Shown: piece by piece, positions 22,201-37,200 of the stretch
Layout of the letters: each line of letters starts with the position of its first letter
Numbering within the stretch: the stretch's first letter is position 1
Source: Pyxicephalus adspersus
Lineage: Eukaryota > Chordata > Amphibia > Anura > Pyxicephalidae
Length of the DNA stretch: 64,000 bases
Direction: 5' to 3'
Assembly: GCF_032062135.1 (NCBI RefSeq)
Contig: NC_092858.1
Span: 122,781,050 to 122,845,049, forward strand
Program-made: the position numbers and the translations under genes
Notes under the pieces: generated by a model
Database searches by the model: none
Told to the model about the DNA's origin: nothing
Seen by the model: the letters and a program-made list of their open reading frames with translations, nothing else

Positions 22201-25200
22201 CCACAATTGGCCATTGTTTACTTTGAAGCTGTACTCAGCTACACGTGGATACATTTTACTTGAGATGTGTCATGCAACTAATATCTTAAAATATTACAAG
22301 TCTGCTAGTATTTTGAACTAAAAAGCAGTTCTTAAAGTGTTAGTCCAGTATAGAAAAAAAAAAAATTCTCTGCAATACATTTTTGTCTCTTAAACAATAC
22401 TGCAAGTGGGAAAAATGTCAATCAAGCCATAAATCTATTAAACTTGCAGCATCATGGACACTTTGCAACAGTAAAATGTCAAGCAGTGTTACCAGCTCTG
22501 GTCAGTTCCCATCTGTGGACTACAGAATATCCATTATTGGGAGAAGAGGGCTGTTCCAGATCATTAGCAAGCAACCTATGGTTACAGTGTTGCTTATTCA
22601 TACAGTGCAGTGTAGTTCACAATTATATATTTTGCTCCTGAGTTTGGAGTCACTTTTACTACAAATACTAGTAATCCTAAATAGTACTTTGCCTTTACAT
22701 CTTGTTTTCCAACCTTTGATGGATTCTATAACTTTGACCCTTTATGTCCTGTTTGAAACATTGGTAATGATAAAAGTGGCTACCCAGTGTTCTGCCTTGG
22801 TGGCCAGTCTGGATTGAATTATGCAAACATCCTTGGTTACCTGTGTGCACATTTTTTGTAGATCAGTATAGCCCTATTGACATTGTTAGACTGATTTTAG
22901 ACAATGTTAATGAGAATAGACGGAGTACCTTCTGTACTGCATGGCCATGTGATAAGATGTACTGCAACACATCTATTCAAATAATATGTATTTTTGGGGT
23001 ATATTTAAACTGCGAATATTCATCCGAAACAATCATAAAAATCTATTCTGATTTCTAATGTGATTCCCTAGAATGACTTCTATGGCTAGCCTTGATTTGA
23101 AATGTTTACCCAGTTCTGTTTTGTGATGCGAGCCTGGAAATAAGCAATTTACTAGTTTTTGTCTGCTTATAAAAATGGGATACATTGTGTGTTGTCGCGC
23201 TATGTTAAAGAAAGGTCATGACATGGTCTGATTCCGGATATGAAATGCCTGAAAGCTACAACTTTACAGGATATACTAAAGCTGTGCTGCTTCAGAAGAG
23301 ATAAGCAGCTCTGCCTAATTTTTTTTATGAACTTAACTTTGCAAAAAAACATAGAATGAAGCCAAAAGGATAACATGACAATACAAAATAAAAGAGGAAT
23401 TAAACCCTGTGTATAAAGACCAGTCCCTGTTCTGTCTTGGGTGCTGCCATCTACCTTCTCTCCTATTTCAGATATTCAGCCATCTTGATTGTCCAGGCCA
23501 GGATGATGTAACTTCAGTCCCGGCAACCATAGGGGAACTCTTGGAGACTCATCATTATCTCCTGGTGGGGCCCGACTATAAACCAAGACCTTTTTTGTCT
23601 AATGACATTTGAGGAACAAAATTTTGTTTTATACTTGAGTACAGTATTCAGCCCAGAAATTTTTAAAGCTGGGTGGCAGCCCCTGTATTGCAAACAAACT
23701 CTTCAGTTACCACCCAAAAACAGCCGGTGGGTTACTGAAAAGTGCCCGGCTAAAAGGGGATGGGGGAGAACACTGTTTGAGTAAATACAGCACTTAAAAC
23801 ATATTGATGTTTATATTTTCAATTTTGTGATCCCAAAGGTAGTTTATCACTTTATACACAGGATTCCCCACTTACCCCCCTAGTGGTCGGAAATGTTTCT
23901 ACACAGAATAAAAGCATTATCGGGAGTACAGAAAATGCCACCTTAACTTCTTGGCAAATATCCCCTGGCTAGCAAGTAATGCAGTTAATGCTTCAGCCAC
24001 TGTTTACTGTAAACATTCTTGTCTCACTGTTGCTTTTGTCAAACTGTAGCTGCTGGTCCATGAAAAAATTGGTTAGAAAGGGAGGACAGCTTGCATCATA
24101 TTACATACACCAGCCCTCTACTTACCAGGCATCACGATTGAATTGTTTGATCAGACTTGTGTGTGTTGCATTTTGTTATGTAGAGTTTGCTTTAGGTATC
24201 TGTGGCTTAGCACCTACTTTAAATTTCCAAGTCCACACATCTCTTAGAACTTATCGCTTCACCATCCATCTATCCAGCTGGGAGAAGATTATCTCTTGTT
24301 AGTGCTGTGCATGCAAAAATGCATTGCTTTCATATCAAGTGCAACTTTTACTTGAGAAGGTGCTTTTTACCATGTATTGGCCCAATTTGTGGGGACCAGA
24401 CTTATACTCGAGGTCAATTTTATTTTTGGGTGTAATACTTAAATAGTTTGTAATATAACTTTCATTTTTTTATATTTTTGTTTACATTTTATAATATTCA
24501 GTTAAAGAGCTGTATGGAAACAGTGTCCCTGTAGAAGCTTAGGGGGTAGCTTAGTTGTCTAAGAAAAAGACTTAAGTGCTTTTGAAGGATGAATTGCTCC
24601 ACATTGTGATGATTTTCAAATTGAGATGGTGAATCTCGGTAGGAACACAAAAAGTAATAAACATGTAACAAATGCCCCTTCTCTTCCTACTGTATCCTTC
24701 ACCTAAAGTTCTATATATAGCAAAAAAAAAAAAAAATAGGTCACCAACCAATCATAAAAATGTCTGGTTATGTACATATGTAAAATGTCTTACCCTGAAT
24801 ATATTTGAACTGTCCACATAGCTGTTTGTACAACTGTCTATAATTTTTGGGTATTATTAGTGGAAATTAAACACTTTGTGGACTTAATATTGCATTAGTA
24901 AAATTTCTAAACCTTCTCTGTTTGGTATTGGCTGTTATCTGTTGGGTTATAGATGATCACATGACATCACTCATTTCCACCAAATCCTGTTGTGCGCACA
25001 CATTCTTGCTCGTGAAATATTTACAAAATCACTTCAGTTACAGTCTGTCGATAAAGAATGATGCAAACAAGGATCAATTTGCTCTTCTAGACACAGCTCT
25101 ATCAGACCTAATGCTGATGGCCAATACTTTTCTATGTGAGTCATATAAACTAACCACACTTGCTTTTAGCTCTGTTTGAGAGCAGGAAGCAGTGTGGTGA

Positions 25201-28200
25201 CTGATAGAACAAGAATCTTGCTTGAAAGGCATACATAGAACATATGAGATTTTACTATTATATAATGGGCACTGCAGTTCTGGTTGATTTGAAATGCTAA
25301 AGTTTAATCTGCTTATGTTTTACATTCCCTGGTTCCTCCTTCATCAACGTTTAATTGAAATGATGTAATAAAACCTCTCCGTTTGTAATACACATCCTTT
25401 TTTAAACCCTGCAATGTAAGGTTTGTCCTCTATATTGCAATGCAAGAAGATCATACCAGAAGCTGGCAGGGTACTGTACAAAGCATTCCTATATCACATT
25501 ACCTTGCCACATTACTCATCCCAAGAGCTCTAGACCCTGATAAAAGCAATGATATGGCTCCTAGAAGAATGATGCAAATATCAAAATGCCATGACAGTTG
25601 AATGTTGACATACAGGACAAATTACTAAATGTCTTGAATTTATGGCCCTTGGATAGAATTTTGGATCACTTAAGTGCTCAACCCAGAATTTTCTTCAAGC
25701 TGGGTGGCGAGCAATTGTAGGTGAAAATGTAAAAAAAAATATAATGTTCTTTTTAATGAAATACAAGCAGTGTTGTAGTGAGCCTCTCCTCTGAAAAATT
25801 ATTTTTTTTCTTTTTAGGGAGATAAGCCATAATTGGTTGACTTTATCCAACAGCAGTCTGGTTCCAGAATTGTACTCTCTGCAAGAAGTGTAAGTTCTGT
25901 CTTCTTGATTCTTGGTCTTTTGATAAACCAGCGTGATTGTTTAGTGAGATGATGAGTGTTTACAGAACTAGTATGTATTGTAAGCCTTATGATAAATGTG
26001 ATTTGCAAATGCAGAATGCACTGGCCACTAGTCCATAATAATCTTAAAGCACATCTTTATATATTTTTATATGCTGTATAATGAAATATAATGGTGGAAT
26101 GGTGGTGCCATTAAAATGTATTTTTTTTCTCTTTTGCAAAGATTCACATACCCACAAGATTATTATCTAAATCCTCATGATTTTGACTTTTTGTAACTAT
26201 TATAGTCCCAAACTCCCAAATAATAAACACATGCAGACATTGGTAATTGACTGTGTATAAACGATTCCACTGACACATTCAATGGCGCCTTTTGTTTCTA
26301 TCCCTCTATACCCAAAACTTGGGTAGGGGCAACACGCTAGTGTGCACTTTCAAAAGTGATTTTCTGTGCTTTCTGGTATGTTGGCCAGTCCAATCTAAGG
26401 AGTAGGTTGCCCTACCTCCCTCCTTGCCAACACACACCAGCGCATATGTGTTTTCAAGACACGTTGGGTAGGCTAGTGGGAACAAGTCCTAACAGCAATA
26501 CAGACAGAAGTAAAAATACTTTTGTTCTCTCTAGTTTATCTAGTACTCTCCAGGAATCTTTTCATTTGGAGGTCCTAAGTCAGTCATGTCCTCCTCTGGG
26601 TCCTGATATCTGACACCACTTCTATCTGTTACTGGAGAACTTGGAAAAGGGAGTTCTTGTTATTGGACCCTTCAATGAATTGATTGTTGTACTAGGAGGC
26701 CATGTATTTGTATAACATTATTAGATAAGATAATTGACAATCTATTGAAGGTCAGTGAAAAACTGTATATTACAGGTTATCGATGTGGGTAATAAAAGCC
26801 TATACTTTAGTAACAATGTGTGTCTTTTTACCTAGGAAAATGAATTACAACGAGCTAACTGCAATTCCTCACCTTGGAGAGCCAACAGCTAATATCACTC
26901 TTCTTTCTTTGTAAGTATTTCTCAAAATGTTTGTATTGGCATATGATTTATTTCATGTCTCCTATTGTAGATTCCTGCAAATGTCAATCTTTATCCTATC
27001 CTGTCTTCCCTGTTTACTCTCCAGCAAATTCTTAAAATCATATTGGGACCACTGTGCAAGGTAGTGGTTTTATCTTCTGAGTAGAGGTCATTTTGCGACA
27101 GAAAGTTAGGTCAAGGCAAAGTTACTTAAAGGCTACTTTGTTTCAGAGCTTGACAAAGCTCAGGACCTAAGTTGTAAATGCAAAAAATAAACATCCCCAT
27201 ATCTTTTCAATCATGTTTTTTTTATGGTGGGTATCTATTCTTATCTTTGTGTGGGATGCGATATTTGCTACCATTTTCATTTATTTAACAATGCAGTTTC
27301 AATAGTATTGGTTGATAGAATGCCTAGATTTTGCAAAGAAATCACGTGAAGCCAGTTACAGCAGTGTATTGGGTTCTTGTACTGTTGCTTTTACTGCCTC
27401 TAATATCCGCAGACTGATAAATGTTTGGATCATACAGGTTGTATGATGGTGTCACAGGAAAAAAATAAGCTGAGTCCTTCTACAGAAAATAGATAGAAGA
27501 AAATAATGTGAAGACAAAATCAAATCTAGAAGGAGGACAAGGTTTGGGGATAAAATAGTGTAATACCTTAACATGCACCTTTAGTCCTTGTATATATCAA
27601 TTTTCTGTATGAATTAATATCCGCAAAAAAACATGTAAGCCTTGTATGATGTCATTAAGTTTTAGTTTATGCAGTAACAATTTTCTGTTTTTCTATATAA
27701 TCTGCAGAATACATAATAAAATTTCTGAGCTAAATGGAGATTTGCTTCAGCAGTACCTTTCATTGGAATCCTTAGACCTCAGCTCAAATCTTCTCACAGA
27801 AATAAAAAGCTCCTACTTTCCACGGATCCCTTTGAAGTACTTGTAAGTGATCTGTTTGTGTCAGATTTTATAACGATGCATATTTTTTTACCTAGAAACT
27901 TTTGTTGTAGCATACATAAACACATTTTTGAAATGAAATGACTTTTTTGATAGACCGTTTTGTAATGGTATGGAGTATTAATTAGACATATTCCAGTATC
28001 AAATTAGACAGTGCATTAAAACCAATAATAATGTTGGTAAATACTGAAAGTACACTTTCTAGGGAATTCTGCAGAATAAACCACACTGGTGCTTTGGAAC
28101 AAAACATAACACTAAAAACCTGAATTGGTCAATTTATTTATATTTTGATGGACTCCTATGATGTTAAATTGTCATATGGCTTGTTCAAGGTGTTTGGGAA

Positions 28201-31200
28201 CCTAGCAGAAATGATACCCTGCCACCACTGGATTCTCCTCCTTTCACTTAGTTCTTGATAGAGATACGAAGACTAGTAGGCAGATTCTAAACATAGCACG
28301 TAGCATGAGGCATAACTCATTCAGTTCACAAATGCATACTATACTGCATCATTAAACCACAGCTAAATGCTTGAAAATGTCATTATTGTATAACAGCATT
28401 ATTGTAGATCATTAATCTTCACAGCTTTTGAAGGAACAATAACATATGTTTCTAATTTTAAATATCCTAAGATCAACAAGATAATTTCTTTCCTCCAGAA
28501 GTTGCCAAAGAGACACGCCCTAAAAAAATATTGGGCTGTTGCAGTTCAATTTTATTCCTAATTTACCTATTCTCCTATATTGCTTAAACATTAGAATTTT
28601 TAATAAAATTATGTGACTAATTTCTTTTACACAAAACACCCCCTGAAAATGATAGGTTGTCCACACTTAGGCATTAAGACCTAGGCCATCTCCAGGCAAA
28701 AACTTCAACCCTCCTATAACCCATTCCCCATGCTTCTTAGTTTTCCTTGCTTTGTAAAGGTACCCTCCTAAATCCACCATCCAGATAACATGACATCTGC
28801 TTCTGGGTGTGGGCAAACACTTGTCTAAGACAGCAAATTCTCAAGCAGATCGCTTACTGACTACTTGAAGTAGTGAGTAGTAGTCCTGGTCCTGGATCTA
28901 GTATCCAGTGGAAGGTATCTCTCAGACGTTCATAAAAATTCAAAAAAAATTAAAGTTATTTTTGGTCACCCTTTACTCTACTTACACGTTTAATTCTTTT
29001 TTATGCAGGAATCTAAGCAACAATAGAATCACTACTTTGGAAGCTGGCTGCTTTGACAACTTGTCCGGATCTTTAATCGTATTAAAATTGAACAGAAACA
29101 AGATCAACATGATTCAACCAAAAAGTTTAAAACTCCCTCATTTGCAGTTCCTGTAAGTGATTGACTCTTCACCTCCTGTTTAGAATGTCTGAATAAAGTG
29201 GATCAATGGCAATAAAAGACAGATGATTACTACTAATATAGTTATGTAAATTGACACACTTCATTCTTGCAGTGAATTGAGGCGTAACCGAATTCAAATT
29301 GTGGAGAGTTTGACTTTTCAAGGGCTGGAAGCACTGAAATCCTTAAAACTACAACGGAATGGTATCGGCAAACTAATGGATGGGGCGTTTTTTGGTCTTG
29401 ACAACATGGAGCAGTTGTAAGTTTACTATGATTACATTTCAAGATAGCAGTGTAAAAACAATAGTTGCATTACATTGACGCTGTATGATTGCAGGCACGT
29501 GCAAGATATAATTAGTTATGGTAGCAGTCTATTTTCCCTAAACACTTCAAGTATTTCTTTAGTGTTTATTAAGTGTTAATTTTTTTTTTACCAGACCTTT
29601 CATCGGCTTCTTGTGCTTTCAAAAGAAAAGGATCACCTAACACTCAATAATGTATAAACAATAAATACTCACCCAGAACAATTGATTCCCCCTATACACC
29701 TAACAGGATGTCATTATCCTTAGTTGAAGTTGACATTTTTTGTTATAAACCTCCTTCTTTTAGTGCAGTGACATCGTCAGGTTAAACGTTACCACCTGGG
29801 ATAACTATGGCGGTTCAAGAGAATTTGTCACCATATCATTCCTTATAAGGTGCATTTAGGCATGGTATTTACCTGTTAAGCCTGCCTTGTGTAGACATCT
29901 AAAAGCCCTTCTGGGTGTCTTAAGAGTTCCCTTCACTTGACCTGTTTATTTTATAGTGAGTAAAGGTACCTTTCCAACGTGTAGTTTAATCTTTCTGCAC
30001 TCCTAAACTAAAAATGGCAGGAGCTTAGTGTCCAGGTAGAAAACATTGCAATAGAATAACAAGCAAAAAAATTCTAAAAAAAATAATATAATGTGGTTTG
30101 ACTCCAAAATAGTAAGATAAAGATTGGGGGGTCATGTATGCATTATGTTTTTTATTGCAAGTTAATTTAATAAAAAATGTATGGGTTATGGAGGGAGAAA
30201 TACAATGACCCAATGAACATGGATTCTATTCTATAGCTTAGGGCTGTTTCTGAATAATTTAAATGACTTCAGAGATATGTTGTTAACTAAACTAATACAA
30301 AGTGTCTCTTGTCTCCTACAGAGAATTAGAATATAATAATGTCACAGACATAAATAAAGGTTGGCTCTATGGATTACGGTCACTACAACAGCTTTACATG
30401 AGCCAGAACTCTGTTCTCTGGATCAGTCCAGATGCTTGGGAGTTCTGCCAGAATCTTTTGGATCTGTAAGTGTTTAAATACATTGCACTTAGTGTGTTTG
30501 TGGAGATGTTGAGCTCCGCCCCAACTTTCTTTATCTGTTCCTTTCTTAATAATGATAGATAATGTGAGTTTTAATGGGTCCTTTGGGTATTCACTCTGGG
30601 GAAAGGGGGTCATTCCTAGTTTACAACTTTTAGGTATTTGATTTCCAAAACCCTTTTGTCTTGGTGCACTTATTATATTTTAAAAAATGTTCAATTTAAA
30701 CAAAAAAAATCATGTATCTATCTACAGAGGCTAACAACCTCTCTTGGCTTTTAGTTTTCAGTTATGACTTGATATACCAGTGGGTCTGCTGGCATGCAAA
30801 AATCATAAAGTTACTACTTCTTGTGTACTATACATACTTCCCCTTATGTAGACACATAGTTTCTAATGTATTGCTAGCAAATGTAGTCTGGCATCCATTG
30901 TTCTTTCTTTGGGTGTCACATGGATGAACTGGATTGACCAAACCTCCAGGCTGAAAGTATAGAGAAAATTATTTATACGTTTTTATCTCTGTCACTGTGC
31001 AGTATTTTACATATTTATGTTGCTAACTGTGTTCCAGAGAAGCTCACAATGAATTTTCCCTACCATAGTCATAATTAATCTTTAGTGTGGCGTGCAAGTG
31101 CATCTGGCTCATGAAACAGATAATCCATTTGAATCTGTAGGTTGCTTGTATGCAACTGTAAATTGAGAAAGACCTCCGTATGCTGTAGAGTTTTGTTTTT

Positions 31201-34200
31201 TTTGCCTACCTGGGTAAAGCTACAAAATTTCAAGGAGTTAAGTAAGTCTTGGATACAGCAGAAACCAACCATAACCTGAGTTCAACCACTTACTTCCCCT
31301 CCTTATTGGCCATTATAGCTACCCATCATCATTAATGATGGACCAGTAGAAATATGTTGGGGCAGAGCTTAACAGCAAGCTCTGACACCATCCATAGGTG
31401 GCTTGGCATTTAAAAGGCTGCTTTAATTTTGTCTTTGTTTTTTTCCAGTTAGTTGGCCCCGGTCTCTCACTTAAACTGACTCTCCTAAAATCACCAAGTA
31501 CTATTAGTTGAAAAGCAGTGCCCCGAAATTTGGACATTTGAATTTTTAAATAAGATCGCATTTTCAATTCAGTGACTGTAGTACACTGTCTGGCCACTGG
31601 TGTTTTGATGGCGCTGTTCTACAGAAACAGCTGTTAGGTCTTGCTTACTACTCCAAATACAGGTTGAGATGCCCCTGCTGCCTGTTTCTGGAACTGTGCC
31701 AGATGTCCGCGGGTACAGCGAGAGTAAGGCTGGCCTGTTGTGTGGAGGTAAGTATAACTTTCAAAAATCCGTAATTTTCGAAAATCTGGCACTACTCAGG
31801 TCCCGAGGTTGCCGGATTTTTGAATGTCAACTGTAGGTTCTGTCTTTTCTGTTTAGATTTGTCAAGCATTATGTCTAATTTTGCTTCATTTTTTTCTTCA
31901 ATAATTCAAAAAATGTGTGTATTTTCCAGCTTGTTCTGCTTTTCTGACCGTCTGCATTTTTTCCTGTACCTCCTCCCTCTAGGGATGTGTCATACAACCA
32001 ACTGAACCGTTTGGATGAGTTTGCATTTGTTGGGCTGAGCTCACTGGAAAAACTGAACCTTGGCGATAACCGAATAAATCACATAGCTGAAGGCGTTTTT
32101 AAGGGTCTTGGAAATCTTGTGACATTGTAAGTGGTAGTAATTTCCCTATACTTTGTTACGTGAGATGAATTTCACTCACTTAAAATTAAACTCTAGGTGA
32201 GGCCTACACTGTGGTTTGAGGTTTAGGATGTTATTTACATGAACCTTTAGAGACATATAAAATAAATGTCTGGAAAGTTAAAATTCTTGGCTTGATGCAG
32301 TTTCTGCCTGTTTGTTGATTTATTGGTATGCATCTCATCAAAGTCCTTTTGTAGTACAATTTTTTTAGAGAAGAAAGGAAAAAGTGATTTGTTTTCTATT
32401 CTATTCATTGCATGCATTCAGTATTTTTTGAAATACATGTGTTGCAAATAGTTGTGCTGGTTTCCTGAAGGTAAAAGCAGGGGTCTATTATACTAAGATT
32501 TTACTACTGAAGACTGCTTAATATTAAAGCAACCATAACTGTGCAGGTTAACCTGTAACGTTGCACACTAAAGACCTAAGTGAATGGGCTTAAAGCTTCT
32601 GGTAATGTACACAAAGTTTTATTCAGGGTGCATTTGTTTACATTTAAGTCTACTTGAAAGCTTCTGACTTGAAATTGACCTCGTTAGTTTGCATCAACTT
32701 GCTTGCCGCTCCGCTCTTCTTACATTTTCAGTGATAAAAAGAGAGTCGGTTTGTGACGCAAACAAAAGTCTGCCAACACAGGCCTCTCAAAATGACATTT
32801 CCACACATTTCCACCGGTTACTAAAACCCTAGTCTAATATTTCAAAAGTGTCTTGCAACTAAATTAGTAGGGTATTAAAGTGTTCTTGAACTCAGAAACA
32901 CTTCTGCAAAGCAAATCTACAGCTGAGCTCCCTTTTTAAAGACAACACATGCTTTTTGGTTGTACATCCCAATCTCTTTTCAGAAGTTGTTGACTGTTCT
33001 CCTTGTCAGCAGCTGGCAGTTCTGCTGAACGTAGAAGGTCACAGCAATGTTAACAAACTTTTTAAATTTTTTTCCTAAATAATTACCCATTAGAGTCAGA
33101 AAAATATGTGAGTTTGATAATTATTCCGGGAATGGTCCAATGTTCCAAAATTGACAGTTAAAATTTTTAGGTGTGTCCAACGTGACAGGAAGGAGAGCAG
33201 GGGAAGGAAAGCTTAGCTAAGGTTTGCTTTAAGCAAAACATCTACAGAAATAATAGGAAGAATAATAGGAAGGAGATGAATATACTCCAGCCCTTACTGC
33301 CGCCACCACCACAATCTTTTTGATCCAATTCTTCTTTGGGCAGTCACAGTGTGCAGGCTGTTCAAAGTGTGTAAGCTTCAAGCTTGGCAAAAAGGGTCCA
33401 TAATGTAAGGAATTGAACAGTACATTGAGCTGACGTTCATTTTTTAACATAACAGACAATATTTGTGTCCTATTTTGAACAATAATTCATAATTCTATCT
33501 GCAGTATGTTCCTCTTCAGTCAATGTAATTCTGACCCAATGCATATGGGTGGTAAAGCTGCACTTTGAAGACTGCTGCAAAGTTACTATGTTAAAAATGT
33601 GCTATGAATCACCGTACTCTGACCACATTTAAAAAAAATGTTATAAAACCTTTACCAAACATTCCTCTATTTATTGACCATACAATTTGTCAGATGGTAC
33701 TATTTAGTTAGCTGTTCCTGAGCATAGATTTTGATGGTAAATTTTCTGGAAATCCTCTAAAAGCAAGCTAAATGGCAAGCTTTGTATTGCAAGTTAGAGA
33801 ACGGGGAGGGTGATATAAAACCACTTATTATTGTCAAGTGGTTTCTAAGTAACAAGTTTGGTTTAGGGCTGTTAAATAACTGCTAGTGAAAGTATACATT
33901 TTTGTCTTCCTTCTGTGTCCTTTTGCTCTGCCTGTCCTTTGTGTTGTACAGCAAGTCTAAAAGATTGGTTGCCAAAGACTGGTGTTTATCTGCCAGAGTT
34001 CCTTCAGAGGGGGCTGCTAGGGGCTTCTTAAGCAATGAACAATTTTTGCCTCTCATGTCCATTACCATTGGCACCACTAACACATTTTGCTGTCTGTAAG
34101 GGTGACATTCTTCCTACTGTCCAACAATGTCGGAGGCATTCTTCCAAATATTTTTTCTATGCTATTATACTCTGATCTGTGGATATTGTTACTATTGTCA

Positions 34201-37200
34201 GGGGTCTCCTAAGGCCTAAAAGTTTTTTTTCAAGGTTTTTCTCATGTTTATTTGGTTGAGAAAGGCTGACATAGACCATAGAGGTCTTCTCTACTACCAT
34301 GAAGGTCAGCAGGATTGACTAAGGAGTGCTGGGTAGGGGATGAAAAGAGATTGACATTCCTGAAAGTGTCAGATTTCCAGCAGACTTCAAGGGATGATTC
34401 CTCATCACTAGATGAGCATTCCAGCTGTAGGAGATACCGACATTTACACAGAAAAATACCATTGTTCAGGTATGCTTTTTATCAATAAGATTGTTTCAAA
34501 GAGTATGAATATATACACCAAATATAGGTTGTTTCATTGGGCTGCTCTGCTCTGAACACACCTTCTTGCACTTTTGTGTGCTGGTCAATTCTTTTAATTG
34601 AGCAAAGATCCAATTTGAATGACATAATTAAGGCTCTATGATGGAATGGATCAATGAGGATCTTCAGGGAGATTTAATTTGTGTAGTTTTTGATGGATGA
34701 CAAAGTGTTATTTAGATCCACAGGTCTTAGTTCTCACGTTCAGCTATTAAGGAATGGTTACTGTAATGAATTTTAGAGTTCAGATTCCCTAGCAATGCAT
34801 AAAAACAAATGCAGGGTCTGAACACTTATATCTGTAGTTGATTTTTTTTTACCTAAGTACAGTGTAAGTCAGGTATAGGAGATGTTTATTTGTATCATCA
34901 AATATACTTTTAGATTTTCTCCTGAAATCAGGTTATTTTCTTAGTAGGGATTGTGGTATGCTCACATGCTTTTTCAATCTGCAGTAAGTTTTCCCTTGTC
35001 CACACATGAGTTGGCTGGACCTTTTGCTATCTTTACATTTTAACACTTCTGCCCACCCATCCTGTTTCCATTTTCTGTTTTGACAATGTAAATGCTGTAT
35101 GCTTTGCTAAATAAATTGGATTTCTGCACCTAATATTTAACAGTGTCCATACTGTATTCCCATAGACTGCAAAGAACATGAAATTGCACACTTTGTTCCC
35201 AATTATTCATCCACCTTTTTTCCCCCTTTACCCTAGCTGAGAAAAACGTCTGAATTCATTCATATCTGTTAACCTTTGTGCAACCTTCCTAATGCAATAA
35301 TTAAAACCAATCTGGTAGAGTTAGTGCTGCATGAAAGAGAACAAGAATACATTAATTAGGAGTTTTTTGCGGTGCAGGAAGGGCATTGGAACAGATGACA
35401 GGCTGACTATGCAGTTCAGGGTCATAAAATGTTCACAAGCAGGAGGGCAGCACTGGTAAATAAGGCTCCAATCACTGATGCTTAACCAAGCATGAGTCAG
35501 GAAACTCATTCAGACAAGGAAACTGGTTTCCCATCTTCATATGGTCATGTATCATTAACCATACGGATGCCAGATTAGAAAGGGAATTCTTTTAATACAT
35601 AACTATTGAAATAGATAAAATATCATATACAAGAAACGTGTATAATTGCATTTATTACCTGGCGAGTGTCTTTTCTACTATCTGAAAGCCTTTGTGCTGA
35701 CTTCTCTACTGGATTTTGTTTAATGTTTGCGTACCTAAAAATAATAATAATTATAATATTATTATTATTTTGAAAAACTATTTAAACATTTTTTTTTATA
35801 TTTTTCTAATACAGGGATCTTCGAAATAATGAGATCTCATGGGCTATTGAAGATTCGAATGAAGCTTTTGCTGGACTGGTTAAGCTGCATACACTGTAAG
35901 TAAAGCATATTGCAAAGTGTCATTGTTAGATCACGTATAACACTGCATGACATTGTGATTTAGTAGATAATTACAATGTTTTAGAATAAAGAGAAGTTTA
36001 AACTCTTAATAGCCTGCTCTACCCTTACTATGCAAATGCTGCTTGGGGAAACCAATGTATTTTAATATTCTTCAGTTACACGTGGTGATGGGTGTAGTGC
36101 ACATGGTGATGCCTGGATTTTTTGGTCTTAATTGGAATTAAATTAAATCATTGGAGGAAACAATATGCAGCTTAAAGCCCTCGTCTTTCTAATACAATAG
36201 TCCCTCTTTGACAAAGCTTCCTCTGGGTTTTTTAGGCAACCTGTTCTTTCATTCAAGAGGCTTTTAAGGTAGCAGACAGAGGACATCTATGTGCCCTGTA
36301 TATTGTTACATCCACTTGTAATTTTCCTAGTGTCCATGTACAAATTCAGCCTTGTCATTAGAAAAACAGACAAAATATTTTAATTGTAATGATGACCTTA
36401 TGTGTTATATGGAACTTAGCTGTTTTTTAAGTATTGTAGTTTCATCTGATCCAATGGTGCGGAGATCTGTGTTTTGCTGAGCTGTTAATGCTTTATTTCA
36501 GCATTTTGCAAGGAAACAAGATTAAATCCCTCACTAAGAAAGCCTTCACTGGCCTGGATTCCCTTCAGCATCTGTAAGTGTTTTCAGATTCATATCATAT
36601 TATAATCTTGTTTGAAATATGTGCCAGTGTTCCGGATCATATTAACATAGAAAACAGATACCCTTAAAATTTTGCAATAACTTGGGGTGAGGAAGACGTG
36701 TAAAGTGGAACTTGAATAAATGTATTGTTAGTTGTTAGAGCAGCTGACTTTGAAGTTAATAGTGTCACTTGGTAAGTGCATACAGTGATTTCTTTATGCT
36801 CTTGGTGCATCTCTTAGTGTGTCAGGGGATTTGCATTGTTCTAAAACATACCAGGTGAATTTACGCCCAGTCAGCAGGATATATAGAAAAAGGTAATGGT
36901 ATTTTGATCTTTACAAAAAGCACTTTATATATGGGTTTTACATAACTGCACACAAATGCAAAAAATGTCCCTTGCTTAACGTACATCAAGTTCAAAGAGG
37001 ATATTGAAAAGGTGAATTAAGTGATTAGGTGAAACATATTGTCATGTTCCTGACCTGCTGAATACACCTGCCAGTAAAATGTTGAATCTCCTGCTGCACA
37101 TAAACAATGAGTTCCTATGCAATAGAATTGTACTTATATTTTTCTAGCGAGTTGGAGCTGGTAATAATAATATATTATAAAACAATATGAAATAAGATTG

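Noticed and set aside
22383..22817. 144-codon open frame in intron 1
   Set aside because: Low-complexity hydrophobic translation of unique intronic DNA, no motif, and a second frame is open over the same bases.
31319..31597. 92-codon minus-strand frame in intron 7
   Set aside because: Overlaps the edge of a Tigger-like MITE and has no motif.
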